Shown: positions 1-7,752 of the stretch, one piece after another | How positions within the stretch are numbered: the first letter of the stretch is position 1 | How the letters are laid out: each line of letters begins with the position of its first letter | From: Streptomyces triculaminicus | Lineage (GTDB): Bacteria; Actinomycetota; Actinomycetes; Streptomycetales; Streptomycetaceae | Length of the DNA stretch: 64,000 nt | Reading direction: 5' to 3' | Assembly (NCBI RefSeq): GCF_017349075.1 | Contig: NZ_JAFMOF010000001.1 | Coordinates: 2,084,101 to 2,148,100, forward strand | The notes under the pieces: generated by a model | Databases searched by the model: none | Seen by the model: the letters and a program-made list of their open reading frames with translations, nothing else | What the model was told of the DNA's origin: nothing | Made by a program: the position numbers and the translations under genes

Positions 1-1538
1 GCGCCCCGCTGGACCCCGCGGCCGTCACGGAGGCGGACCTTCCGGTGCTCGTCAAGGCCGCCGAGGGGGGCGGCGGGCGTGGCATGCGCGTCGTCCGCTC
101 ACTCGCTGACCTGCCCGGGGAGCTGGCCGCCGCCCGCTCCGAGGCGGCGGCCGCCTTCGGCGACGGCGAGGTGTTCGTGGAGCCGTACCTCGAGGACGGA
201 CGGCATGTCGAGGTCCAGGTCCTCGCGGACGCGCACGGCACGGTGTGGACGCTGGGCACGCGGGACTGCTCGCTGCAGCGCCGGCACCAGAAGGTCATCG
301 AGGAGTGCCCGGCGCCGGGCCTGCCGGGGCCGCCGGGCGCGGTGGAGCGGGCCCTGTGCGACGCCGCCGCGTCGGCGGCACGAGCCATCGGGTACGTGGG
401 GGCGGGGACGGTCGAGTTCCTGGTGACGGCGGACGGCCGGACGCACTTCCTGGAGATGAACACCCGGCTGCAGGTGGAGCATCCGGTGACCGAGGCGGTG
501 TACGGGGTGGATCTCGTGGCGCTGCAGGTGCGGGTCGCCGAGGGGGCGGCTCTGGGGGCTCCGCCGGAGCCCGTGGGGCATGCCGTCGAGGCTCGGTTGT
601 ATGCCGAGGATCCTGCTCGGGACTGGCGGCCTTGGGCCGGCTTTGTGCACCGGCTGGAGTTGGAGGACGGTGCGTCGTGGGTGCGTGTCGACTCCGGTTA
701 CGAGGACGGTGACCAGGTTCCGGTCCACTACGACTCGTTGATCGCCAAGGTTGTCGCCTGGGGGCGGAGTCGGGACGAGGCGGTTCGGTCCTTGGGTCAT
801 GTTTTGGGCCGTGCCCGCATTCATGGCCCCGTGACGAACCGGGAGTTGCTCGTTCGGTCGTTGCGGCATCCGGAGTTTCTTCAGGGGGTTATGGATACCG
901 GGTTTTATCGGCGGCATCTCGGTGAACTTGTCGGCGGAGAACGGGTAGTTGCGCTTGCCGCTCTCGTCGCCGCCGTCGCCGATGCCCGGGGGCGGTCGCC
1001 TTTCGGGGGGTGGCGCAACGTTCCCTCTCAGCCCCAGGTCAAGCGCTATCGCTCCTCCCCCGACGGCCTGGAGTACGAGGTCCGTTACCGGATCGACCGG
1101 AACGGGCTCACCGCCGAGGGGTTCCCCGGCGTGCGGCTGCTCGAGGCCGCCCCCGACCGCGTCGTGCTGGAGACCGGCGGCGTCCGGCGCGCCTTCGACG
1201 TGGCCGACTACGGCTCGGAGGTCCATGTGGACACCCCGCACGCCGGTTCGTACGCCCTGATCCCCCTCCCCCGCTTCCCCGCTCCCGTCTCGCACGTCGC
1301 ACCCGGCTCCCTGCTCGCCCCCATGCCCGGCACCGTCGTGCGGGTCGCGGACGGCGTCGCCGTGGGGAAGGCCGTGGCGGCCGGGCAGGCCCTGCTGTGG
1401 CTGGAGGCGATGAAGATGGAGCACCGCGTCGTCGCGCCCGCCGACGGCGTGCTCACCGCCCTGCACGCGGTGGCGGGGCGGCAGGTCGAGGTGGGGGAAC
1501 TGCTCGCCGTGGTCACCGAGTCCGAGGAGTCCTCATGA
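1..1538 (+). CDS. Acyl-CoA carboxylase alpha subunit (biotin carboxylase + BCCP), 5' truncated by window edge
   Basis: Biotin-dependent acyl-CoA (acetyl/propionyl/methylcrotonyl) carboxylase alpha chain: it carboxylates its own biotin with bicarbonate and ATP, then hands the carboxyl group to a separate beta subunit. The reading frame is open from base 3, so the N-terminal part of the biotin carboxylase (about 150 residues) lies outside the window. Visible are the ATP-grasp glycine loop (KAAEGGGGRGMR), the carboxylase signature EMNTRLQVEHPVTE, and a C-terminal biotinyl domain with the attachment motif EAMKMEH. The stop overlaps the start of the next gene by four bases (ATGA), so the two are translationally coupled. 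With the dehydrogenase and hydratase downstream this suggests branched-chain amino acid (leucine-type) or isoprenoid acid breakdown; the exact substrate cannot be read from sequence. Codons between about 580 and 1000 are unusually rich in T-ending forms. Confidence 0.93.
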   Translation, partial: APLDPAAVTEADLPVLVKAAEGGGGRGMRVVRSLADLPGELAAARSEAAAAFGDGEVFVEPYLEDGRHVEVQVLADAHGTVWTLGTRDCSLQRRHQKVIEECPAPGLPGPPGAVERALCDAAASAARAIGYVGAGTVEFLVTADGRTHFLEMNTRLQVEHPVTEAVYGVDLVALQVRVAEGAALGAPPEPVGHAVEARLYAEDPARDWRPWAGFVHRLELEDGASWVRVDSGYEDGDQVPVHYDSLIAKVVAWGRSRDEAVRSLGHVLGRARIHGPVTNRELLVRSLRHPEFLQGVMDTGFYRRHLGELVGGERVVALAALVAAVADARGRSPFGGWRNVPSQPQVKRYRSSPDGLEYEVRYRIDRNGLTAEGFPGVRLLEAAPDRVVLETGGVRRAFDVADYGSEVHVDTPHAGSYALIPLPRFPAPVSHVAPGSLLAPMPGTVVRVADGVAVGKAVAAGQALLWLEAMKMEHRVVAPADGVLTALHAVAGRQVEVGELLAVVTESEESS

Positions 1539-2692
1539 ACGTGATCGAGTCCGCCGAGCACCGCGACCTGCGCGCCGCCGTGGCCCGCCTCGCCGGTCGC
1601 TACGGCCGTGAGTACTTCGCCACCGCCGTGCGCGAGGGCCGGCACGCCGACGAGCTGTGGGAGGAGGCCGGCAAGCACGGCTATCTCGGGGTCAACCTCC
1701 CCGAGGAGTACGGCGGCGGGGGCGGCGGGATCACCGAGCTCGCCCTGGTGCTGGAGGAGCTGGGGGCCGCCGGGTGTCCGCTGCTGCTGATGGTCGTCTC
1801 GCCCGCCATCTGCGGCACCGTGATCGCCCGCTTCGGCACCGACGAGCAGAAGCGCACCTGGCTGCCCGGGCTCGCCTCCGGCACGCTCAAAATGGCCTTC
1901 GGGATCACCGAGCCCGACGCCGGGTCCAACTCCCACCGGCTGACCACGACGGCCCGGCGGGACGGGACGGACTGGATCCTCAACGGCCGCAAGGTCTTCA
2001 TCTCCGGCGTCGACGCGGCCGACGCGACGCTGATCGTGGGGCGGACGGAGGACGCCGGGACGGGCAGGCTCAAGCCCTGTCTGTTCATCGTCGGTCGTGA
2101 CACTCCGGGGTTCACCCGGCGCTCGATTGCCATGGAACTCGCTTCTCCTGAGAAGCAGTTCGAGCTCTTGTTGGATGACGTGCGCTTGCCGGCCGAGGCC
2201 TTGGTCGGTGATGAGGATGCCGGGCTGTTGCAGCTCTTCGCCGGGCTCAACCCCGAGCGGATCATGACCGCGGCGTTCGCGATCGGCATGGGGCGCTACG
2301 CGGTCGCCCGGGCCGTGGACTACGCGCGGACCCGGCAGGTGTGGGACGCGCCGATCGGCGCCCACCAGGCCGTCGCCCACCCCCTGGCGCGGTCGCACAT
2401 CGAGCTCGAGCTGGCCCGGCTGATGATGTACAAGGCCGCCCACCTCTACGACGCCGGGGACGACGCCGGGGCGGGCGAGGCCGCCAACATGGCGAAGTAC
2501 GCGGCCGCCGAGGCGGCCGTGCGCGCCGTCGACCAGGCCGTGCACACCCTCGGCGGGAACGGCCTCACCGCGGAGTACGGGCTGGCCTCGCTGATCACGG
2601 CGGCACGGGTGGCGCGGGTGGCTCCCGTGAGCCGGGAGATGATTCTCAACTACGTCTCGCACCAGACCCTGGGACTCCCCAAGTCCTACTGA
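1535..2692 (+). CDS. Acyl-CoA dehydrogenase
   Basis: FAD-dependent acyl-CoA dehydrogenase of 385 residues, normal family length. It introduces an alpha,beta double bond into an acyl-CoA, passing electrons to ETF. The N-terminal helical domain is followed by the FAD/substrate-binding stretch FGITEPDAGSNSHRLTT (about residue 122) and the C-terminal helical domain with LGGNGLTAEYGLAS, where family members often carry the catalytic Glu. The ATG at 1535 overlaps the stop of the carboxylase gene. Position between a carboxylase and an enoyl-CoA hydratase-like gene supports a role in a catabolic acyl-CoA pathway such as isovaleryl- or citronellyl-CoA; I cannot choose between them. Codon use around 2090-2240 contains several T-ending and TTG codons unlike the flanks. 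Confidence 0.93.
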   Translation: MNVIESAEHRDLRAAVARLAGRYGREYFATAVREGRHADELWEEAGKHGYLGVNLPEEYGGGGGGITELALVLEELGAAGCPLLLMVVSPAICGTVIARFGTDEQKRTWLPGLASGTLKMAFGITEPDAGSNSHRLTTTARRDGTDWILNGRKVFISGVDAADATLIVGRTEDAGTGRLKPCLFIVGRDTPGFTRRSIAMELASPEKQFELLLDDVRLPAEALVGDEDAGLLQLFAGLNPERIMTAAFAIGMGRYAVARAVDYARTRQVWDAPIGAHQAVAHPLARSHIELELARLMMYKAAHLYDAGDDAGAGEAANMAKYAAAEAAVRAVDQAVHTLGGNGLTAEYGLASLITAARVARVAPVSREMILNYVSHQTLGLPKSY

Positions 2693-2710
2693 GAGAAGGA
2701 GGATTGCCCG

Positions 2711-3436
2711 ATGCTGGTCCGCCACTGCCACGAGCGCGGCATCACGACCCTGACCCTGGACTCGCCGCACAACCGCAACGCCCTCTCCGCCCGGCTGGTC
2801 GGCGAGCTGCGGGAGGCGCTCGGACGGGCCGGCGACGACCCGGACACGCGGGCCGTGGTCCTCGCACACACCGGCAACACCTTCTGCGCGGGCGCCGACC
2901 TCACGGAGCCCACGCCGACCGGCCCGCTGGAACTCGCCGGGCTCCTGCGGGCGATCGTGGAACTGCCCAAGCCCGTGGTGGCGGCCGTACGCGGCCATGT
3001 GCGCGCCGGCGGGCTGGGGCTGGTGGGGGCGTGCGACATCGCGATAGCCGGACAGGCTTCGACGTTCGCCTTCACCGAGGCGCTGCTGGGGCTGGCGCCC
3101 GCCGTGATCTCCATGCCGCTGCTGCCGCGCCTCGACGCGCGCGCCGCGGGCCGCTACTACCTGACCGGCGAGCGCTTCGGGGCCGCCGAGGCGGCGAGGA
3201 TCGGCCTGGTGACGGCCGTGGGCGAGGACCTGGAGCCGGTCCTGGCCGGGCTGCGGCGGGCCTCGCCGCAGGGGCTCGCCGAGTCCAAGCGCCTGGTCAC
3301 TGCGGAGGTGCTGCGGGCCTTCGACCGCGACACCGGGCCGCTGGCCGAGCTCTCGGCGCGGCTGTTCGCCTCGGACGAGGCCCGCGAGGGCATGACGGCG
3401 TTCCTGGAGAAGAGGGATCCGGCATGGGGACGGTGA
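2711..3436 (+). CDS. Enoyl-CoA hydratase/isomerase family protein
   Basis: Crotonase-fold protein of 241 residues, preceded by a strong Shine-Dalgarno (AGAAGGAGG, about 2695-2703). The first oxyanion-hole segment is seen as GNTFCAGADL (about residues 56-65) and the second around VRAGGLGLVGACDIA. Classical hydratases carry a catalytic Glu in the second segment (GGGCEL pattern); here the equivalent position reads AGGLGL, so that Glu is absent, whereas the second Glu (FTEALLGLAP) is present. Family members with one Glu act as isomerases, hydratases of special substrates or hydrolases, so ordinary crotonase activity should not be assumed. It is the third enzyme of the operon, and its 3' end overlaps the TetR gene by 13 bases. 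Confidence 0.88.
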   Translation: MLVRHCHERGITTLTLDSPHNRNALSARLVGELREALGRAGDDPDTRAVVLAHTGNTFCAGADLTEPTPTGPLELAGLLRAIVELPKPVVAAVRGHVRAGGLGLVGACDIAIAGQASTFAFTEALLGLAPAVISMPLLPRLDARAAGRYYLTGERFGAAEAARIGLVTAVGEDLEPVLAGLRRASPQGLAESKRLVTAEVLRAFDRDTGPLAELSARLFASDEAREGMTAFLEKRDPAWGR

Positions 3437-4032
3437 CCTCTCCCAAGCAGGACCGCAGCCGGGCGACCCGACGGCGCCTGATGGAGGCGGCCATCGAGTG
3501 CCTGGCCGAGCACGGCTGGGCCGGCTCGACCGTGGCCGTGGTCGCCGAGCGGGCCGGGGTGTCGCGGGGGGCCGCCCAGCACCACTTCCCCACCCGTGAG
3601 GACCTGTTCACCGCCGCGGTGGAGCACGTGGCGGAGGAGCGCCTGAGGAAGCTGCGGGCGATCGCCGACGCGACCTCGATGACCATGGGCCCGGCGCGCC
3701 GGTACGCCGTGGTCGAGACGATGGTCGGGCTCTACACCGGGCCCCTGTTCCGGGCCGCGCTGCAGCTGTGGGTGGCCGCGTCGCACGACGACGGCCGGCT
3801 GCGGGAGCGGGTGACGGCCCTGGAGGCCCGCGTCGGCCGCGAGACCCACCGCATGGCGGTGACGCTGCTGCGGGCCGACGAGGGCAGGCCCGGCGCCCGG
3901 GAGACCGTCCAGGGGTTCCTGGACATGGCGCGCGGGCTGGGGCTGGCGGGGCTGCTGACGGACGACAGCGCCAGGCGCGAGCGCGTGGTGGAGCAGTGGG
4001 TGGAGATTCTGGAGGGGGTGCTGGGGCGGTAG
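3424..4032 (+). CDS. TetR/AcrR family transcriptional regulator
   Basis: Regulator of 202 residues. The N-terminal helix-turn-helix is clear: STVAVVAERAGVSRGAAQHHFPTREDLF (positions 35-62 of the protein, given here only as a span) with the typical HHF turn between recognition helix and helix 4. The C-terminal ligand domain is not family-specific by eye. The ATG lies inside the end of the hydratase gene (13-base overlap, different frame), so it is co-transcribed with the acyl-CoA genes and is probably their autorepressor, responding to an acyl-CoA. No operator can be identified here because the operon promoter lies outside the window. Confidence 0.9.
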   Translation: MGTVTSPKQDRSRATRRRLMEAAIECLAEHGWAGSTVAVVAERAGVSRGAAQHHFPTREDLFTAAVEHVAEERLRKLRAIADATSMTMGPARRYAVVETMVGLYTGPLFRAALQLWVAASHDDGRLRERVTALEARVGRETHRMAVTLLRADEGRPGARETVQGFLDMARGLGLAGLLTDDSARRERVVEQWVEILEGVLGR

Positions 4033-4070
4033 GAGGCGGGGCGCGATACGGCGTCGGGCACAATGGAGGA

Positions 4071-4751
4071 GTGCGGATCATGTTCGTCGGCGACTCGATG
4101 ACGGTCGGTAGCGCCGGGGACTACACATGGCGCTACCGCATGTGGCAGCACCTCAACGCCTCCTACGGCGGGCCGTACCGGATCGTCGGGCCGCGCCGGG
4201 AGCTGTACGACCCCGCCGCCGACGCCGCCGGGTCGCTCGACTACGGCGACCCGGACTTCCCCGAGCGCGCCAGGGCGCACCTCGCCGGCTGGGGCGAGGG
4301 GTGGCTGCACATGGCGCCGCTGATCGCCGAGGCCGTGCGCAAGGGCAAGGCAGACACCCTGCTGGTCTCCCTCGGCCTCATAGACCTGGGCTTCTACACC
4401 AACGCCGAGCAGACCGCGGACAACGTCCGCGGCTTCCTCGCCGAGGCCCGCGCGGCCAATCCGCGCGTACGGGCCGTGCTGATGCCGGTGCTCCACAACG
4501 TCCGCGCGCTGGCGGAGCCGCACTTCGCCGCCGAGGTCGAGCGCTTCAACGAGCTGCTCGGCAAGATCGTCGCCGATCTCGCCGAGCCCGCCTCGCCCCT
4601 GCTGCTCGCCTCGCCGCCCGAGGGCTGGGACACCCAGCGGGACACCTACGACGGCACGCATCCCAGCGCCGCGGGCGAGCACCGCATCGCCGCCGCGTTC
4701 GCGGACGCGATGTACCAGGCGTGGGACGTGGGCGGTCCCTACGGCCGCTAG
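4071..4751 (+). CDS. SGNH/GDSL-type hydrolase family protein
   Basis: Cytoplasmic (no signal peptide) SGNH-fold protein of about 226 residues. Block I is seen as VGDSMTVG near the N-terminus (nucleophile Ser) and block V as DGTHPSAAG near the C-terminus (Asp-x-x-His). Block III, normally Gly-x-Asn-Asp, reads GLID, so the oxyanion-hole Asn appears to be replaced by Ile; either the family uses another residue or activity is altered. Start choice is uncertain: GTG at 4071 gives the usual first beta strand (RIMFVGDS) but lies directly on GGAGGA; ATG at 4080 has better ribosome-binding spacing but shortens the strand. It ends 7 bases before the convergent aldo/keto reductase. Confidence 0.82.
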   Translation: MRIMFVGDSMTVGSAGDYTWRYRMWQHLNASYGGPYRIVGPRRELYDPAADAAGSLDYGDPDFPERARAHLAGWGEGWLHMAPLIAEAVRKGKADTLLVSLGLIDLGFYTNAEQTADNVRGFLAEARAANPRVRAVLMPVLHNVRALAEPHFAAEVERFNELLGKIVADLAEPASPLLLASPPEGWDTQRDTYDGTHPSAAGEHRIAAAFADAMYQAWDVGGPYGR

Positions 4752-4758
4752 CGCCGGA

Positions 4759-5754
4759 TTACCAGGCGAAGGCCTCCGGGGAGGGGCCCGGGCCCGGGAA
4801 GACGCCGTCGAGCGCGGTCAGCAGATCCTCGTCCAGGCGCAGCTCGAGGGCGCGCAGCGCGCTCTCGAGCTGTCCGAGGGTGCGCGGTCCGACGATCGGG
4901 CCGGTGACGCCGGGGCGGGTGAGCAGCCAGGCCAGGGCGACCTCGCCGGGTGCCAGGCCGTGCTTGTCCAGCAGGTCCTCGTACGCCTGCACCTGCTCGC
5001 GGACCTTGGTGTTCGCGAGCGCGTCGGCCGACCGGCCGGACGCGGCGCGGGCGCTGCCGCCCTCCCTCTCCTTGCGCAGAACGCCGCCGAGGAGGCCGCC
5101 GTGCAGCGGGGACCAGGGGATCACGCCGAGCCCGTACGCCTCGGCCGCCGGAATGACCTCCATCTCGGCGCGGCGCTCGGCGAGGTTGTACAGGCACTGC
5201 TCGCTGACGAGGCCGAGCGTGCCGCGGCGGCGGGCGCTCTCGTTGGCCTGGGCGATGTGCCAGCCGGCGTGGTTGGACGACCCCGCGTAGACGATCTTGC
5301 CCTGCTGGACGAGGACGTCGATGGCCTGCCAGATCTCGTCCCACGGGGTGGCCCGGTCGACGTGGTGGAACTGGTAGAGGTCGATGTGGTCGGTGCCCAG
5401 GCGCCGCAGGCTGCCCTCGACGGCCCGCCGGATGTTCACAGCGGACAGGCGGTCGTGGTTGGGCCAGTTGGCGCCGTCCGGGCCCATGTTGCCGAACACC
5501 TTGGTGGCGATCACGACCTTCTCCCGCCGCCCGCCGCCCTTGGCGAGCCAGCTGCCGATGATCTCCTCGGTGCGGCCCTTGTCGTCGCCCCAGCCGTAGA
5601 CGTTGGCGGTGTCGAAGAAGTTCAGGCCCGCGTCGAGCGCGGCGTCCATGATGGCGTGGCTGTCGGCCTCGCCGGTCTGCGGGCCGAAGTTCATGGTGCC
5701 GAGGACGAGCCGGCTGACCTTCAGTCCTGTGCGTCCGAGCTGCGTGTACTCCAT
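4759..5754 (-). CDS. Aldo/keto reductase
   Basis: NADPH-dependent oxidoreductase of 331 residues, (alpha/beta)8 barrel. The catalytic tetrad is visible: Asp and Tyr in FFDTANVYGWG (about residues 45-55), Lys in VVIATKV, and His in LYQFHHVD. The start MEYTQLGRTGLKVS is the standard beginning of this family. C-terminal residues for NADPH binding are indicated by GPIVGPRTLGQLESAL. Substrate is unknown; homologues reduce small carbonyls in general detoxification. The upstream permease gene ends 29 bases before this start on the same strand, so the two may share a transcript. Confidence 0.93.
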   Translation of the reverse strand: MEYTQLGRTGLKVSRLVLGTMNFGPQTGEADSHAIMDAALDAGLNFFDTANVYGWGDDKGRTEEIIGSWLAKGGGRREKVVIATKVFGNMGPDGANWPNHDRLSAVNIRRAVEGSLRRLGTDHIDLYQFHHVDRATPWDEIWQAIDVLVQQGKIVYAGSSNHAGWHIAQANESARRRGTLGLVSEQCLYNLAERRAEMEVIPAAEAYGLGVIPWSPLHGGLLGGVLRKEREGGSARAASGRSADALANTKVREQVQAYEDLLDKHGLAPGEVALAWLLTRPGVTGPIVGPRTLGQLESALRALELRLDEDLLTALDGVFPGPGPSPEAFAW

Positions 5755-5783
5755 GGCGACCAAGCCAACGCCTTCGAGCGCGC

Positions 5784-6923
5784 TCAAGGCAAGGGCGCCC
5801 CGCCCATCGTGCGGAGCATCGCCCGTCCGCCCGTGGCGAGGAAGCGGGCCCCCAGCACCGCGCCCAGCAGCAGGAAGACGATGTTGAGGAACGTCGTGTA
5901 GTTCCACGTCACCCCCGCCATGGGCACATGCGCACGGGCCTGGTCGGGGATCAGTCCGAGCGCGCCGAAGAGGAACTCCACGGCGTACCCGGCGAGGACC
6001 ATGGCGGCGTAGAAGGTGCCCAGCAGGTACAGGGCCGTTCGGGTGCCGTAGTACTTCCGGTAGATGGCGAGGATGGGCAGGATCAGCAGGTCGGCGAAGA
6101 TGAACGCCACCACGCCGCCGAAGCTGATCCCGCCCTGCCACAGCACCACCGCCAGCGGCACGTTGCCGATCGAGCACACGAACGAGGCGATCGCCACCAG
6201 CGGCCCCACCAGCGGGCCCCAGAGCTTCGCCGCCCGCGGGTGTCCCTCGAAGAACAGCGCCTGCCAGAAGGCCTCCGGCACCCAGGCGGCGATCGCGCCC
6301 GCGATCAGCAGGCCCAGCACCAGGTCGCGCAGGATCGCCGCCCACTCCATGACGAAGACGCGGGAGACGGCCGTGAATCCCTCGCCCGACAGCAGCCGCC
6401 GGACGAACGAGCGGCTCCCGCCCACCGACATGTCCATCGCCGCGTGCCCCTCCATCGCCCCGGCCACGCCCCGCTCGGCCTGCTCCCTGGCCCGGCGCAG
6501 CAGGCTCTCCCGCAGCGTCAGGCGGAACAGCACCGCCAGCACCGCGATCATGATCAGGCCGCCCGCGAACTCCGCCGCCGTGAACTGCCAGCCCAGCAGC
6601 AGCGCCAGGATCACGCCCAGCTCGACCACCAGGTTCGTCGAGGCGATCTCGAAGCCCATCGCGGCCGTGAAGTGCGCCCCCTTCACGAACAGCGAGCGGG
6701 CGAGCGCCACGGCGGCGTACGAGCAGGAGGACGAGGCCGCGCCCAGCCCGGCCGCGACGGCGAGGGTACGGGGACGGTCGTCGCCCAGCAGCGAGACGAC
6801 GGAGGACCGGCGCACCACGGCCTGGACCACGGCGGACAGCGCGAAGCCGAGGATCAGCGCCCAGGTGATCTCCCAGGTCATGGCCCCGGCGATGGACAGC
6901 GCGCGCAGCACGGCGTGGATCAC
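5784..6923 (-). CDS. ArsP/UPF0718 family permease
   Basis: Polytopic membrane protein of 379 residues with about eight to ten predicted membrane segments. The conserved cysteine signatures of the family are present: GAASSSCSYAAVALARSL near residue 60 and VCSIGNVPLAVVLW in the second half, arranged as two pseudo-repeats. ArsP members export trivalent organoarsenicals; other members of the same Pfam family have unknown substrates, and there is no ars regulator or reductase nearby, so the arsenic assignment is inference. A central soluble loop (about 135-180) contains charged residues and an HAAMDMS stretch. Same strand and close to the aldo/keto reductase. Confidence 0.82.
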   Translation of the reverse strand: MIHAVLRALSIAGAMTWEITWALILGFALSAVVQAVVRRSSVVSLLGDDRPRTLAVAAGLGAASSSCSYAAVALARSLFVKGAHFTAAMGFEIASTNLVVELGVILALLLGWQFTAAEFAGGLIMIAVLAVLFRLTLRESLLRRAREQAERGVAGAMEGHAAMDMSVGGSRSFVRRLLSGEGFTAVSRVFVMEWAAILRDLVLGLLIAGAIAAWVPEAFWQALFFEGHPRAAKLWGPLVGPLVAIASFVCSIGNVPLAVVLWQGGISFGGVVAFIFADLLILPILAIYRKYYGTRTALYLLGTFYAAMVLAGYAVEFLFGALGLIPDQARAHVPMAGVTWNYTTFLNIVFLLLGAVLGARFLATGGRAMLRTMGGAPLP

Positions 6924-6991
6924 CCCACCAGCATCGCCGCCCGCGCCCGGCGTCCGGCGTCCGGGCGGCCTGCGTGTCGCGCCCTACGGCG

Positions 6992-7078
6992 TCACCTCAC
7001 CGCGGCCACCACGGCGACGACGACGAGCATCACGGCGAGCGCACCGGTCATGATCCGGTTTCTGGTCTTGGGGTCCAC
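6992..7078 (-). CDS. Possible 28-residue single-span membrane peptide
   Basis: A very short frame starting GTG reads as a small basic N-terminus (VDPKTRNRIMTG) followed by one hydrophobic helix (ALAVMLVVVAVVAAVR) and a TGA stop. A purine stretch (GAGGGG) abuts the start codon. It sits alone in the gap between the permease and the RNA phosphodiesterase gene, on the same strand as both. The clean basic-then-hydrophobic layout is that of a real small membrane protein, and I recall similar MDPKTRNRIM-type peptides in other streptomycetes, but no homology search was possible. An internal ATG (MTGALAV) could be an alternative start. Confidence 0.5.
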   Translation of the reverse strand: MDPKTRNRIMTGALAVMLVVVAVVAAVR

Positions 7079-7100
7079 CCCTCGAGCGTAACCGGAGCGG

Positions 7101-7682
7101 TCAGCCGGCCCGCCGGGTGCCCAGGGGCCAGGACGCCACGGTCTCGTAGCGGGGGCGCTCACCGGGGACGCCGGAGGCGGGCAGATGGCTTTGGACGAGC
7201 TCCACGCGCTCGGCCCACCAGCGGCGTCCCCGGAACTCCGCCAGCTCCTCCGCGTACGGCCGGAGATTCACATGGCCGGCGGTCCGGGCGAGGGTGAGGT
7301 GGGGGCGGAAGGGCTTGGTGTCGGCCATGTGCACGCCGGCTCGCCGGGCGCCGGCGGCGGTGGAGCGGGCGAGGCCGCCCAGGGTCTCCACGGAGCCGGT
7401 CGCCCCGACCCACAGGATCCGGTCGCCGAACCGGCCGCCTCCGGCGAACCGCAGCTCGTGCACCGGATGCCGGTGGGCGGCGCGACCGAGGCGCTCGTCC
7501 AGCTCCGGCAGCAGGGCCTCGTCGACCTCGCCGAGGAAGGCGAGCGTGAAGTGCCACAGGGCGGGCTCGGTCCAGCGCAGGCGGCCCCGCCGGTCGGGCA
7601 GGGCCGCGCGCAATTGCGCCACCTCGTCCGCCAGTTCGTCGATCGCGGGCCGGGGAGGAACCACCGCGGCGAACAGTCGCAT
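7101..7682 (-). CDS. thpR: RNA 2',3'-cyclic phosphodiesterase (2'-5' RNA ligase family)
   Basis: 2H-phosphoesterase of 193 residues. Two His-x-Thr motifs define the active site: HFTLAFLG (about residue 44) and RPHLTLAR (about residue 127), spaced as in ThpR/LigT proteins. These enzymes hydrolyse 2',3'-cyclic phosphate ends of RNA to 2'-phosphates and in vitro join half tRNAs; the cellular role is not settled. The start MRLFAAVVPP is characteristic of the family. It stands alone between unrelated genes, so context adds nothing to its function. Confidence 0.92.
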   Translation of the reverse strand: MRLFAAVVPPRPAIDELADEVAQLRAALPDRRGRLRWTEPALWHFTLAFLGEVDEALLPELDERLGRAAHRHPVHELRFAGGGRFGDRILWVGATGSVETLGGLARSTAAGARRAGVHMADTKPFRPHLTLARTAGHVNLRPYAEELAEFRGRRWWAERVELVQSHLPASGVPGERPRYETVASWPLGTRRAG

Positions 7683-7752
7683 GGGACCAGTGTCGCCCGG
7701 GTCACGACCGATCGGCCGGAGGTGGGGCAGGGGAACCGTGGTGCCCCCGCCC

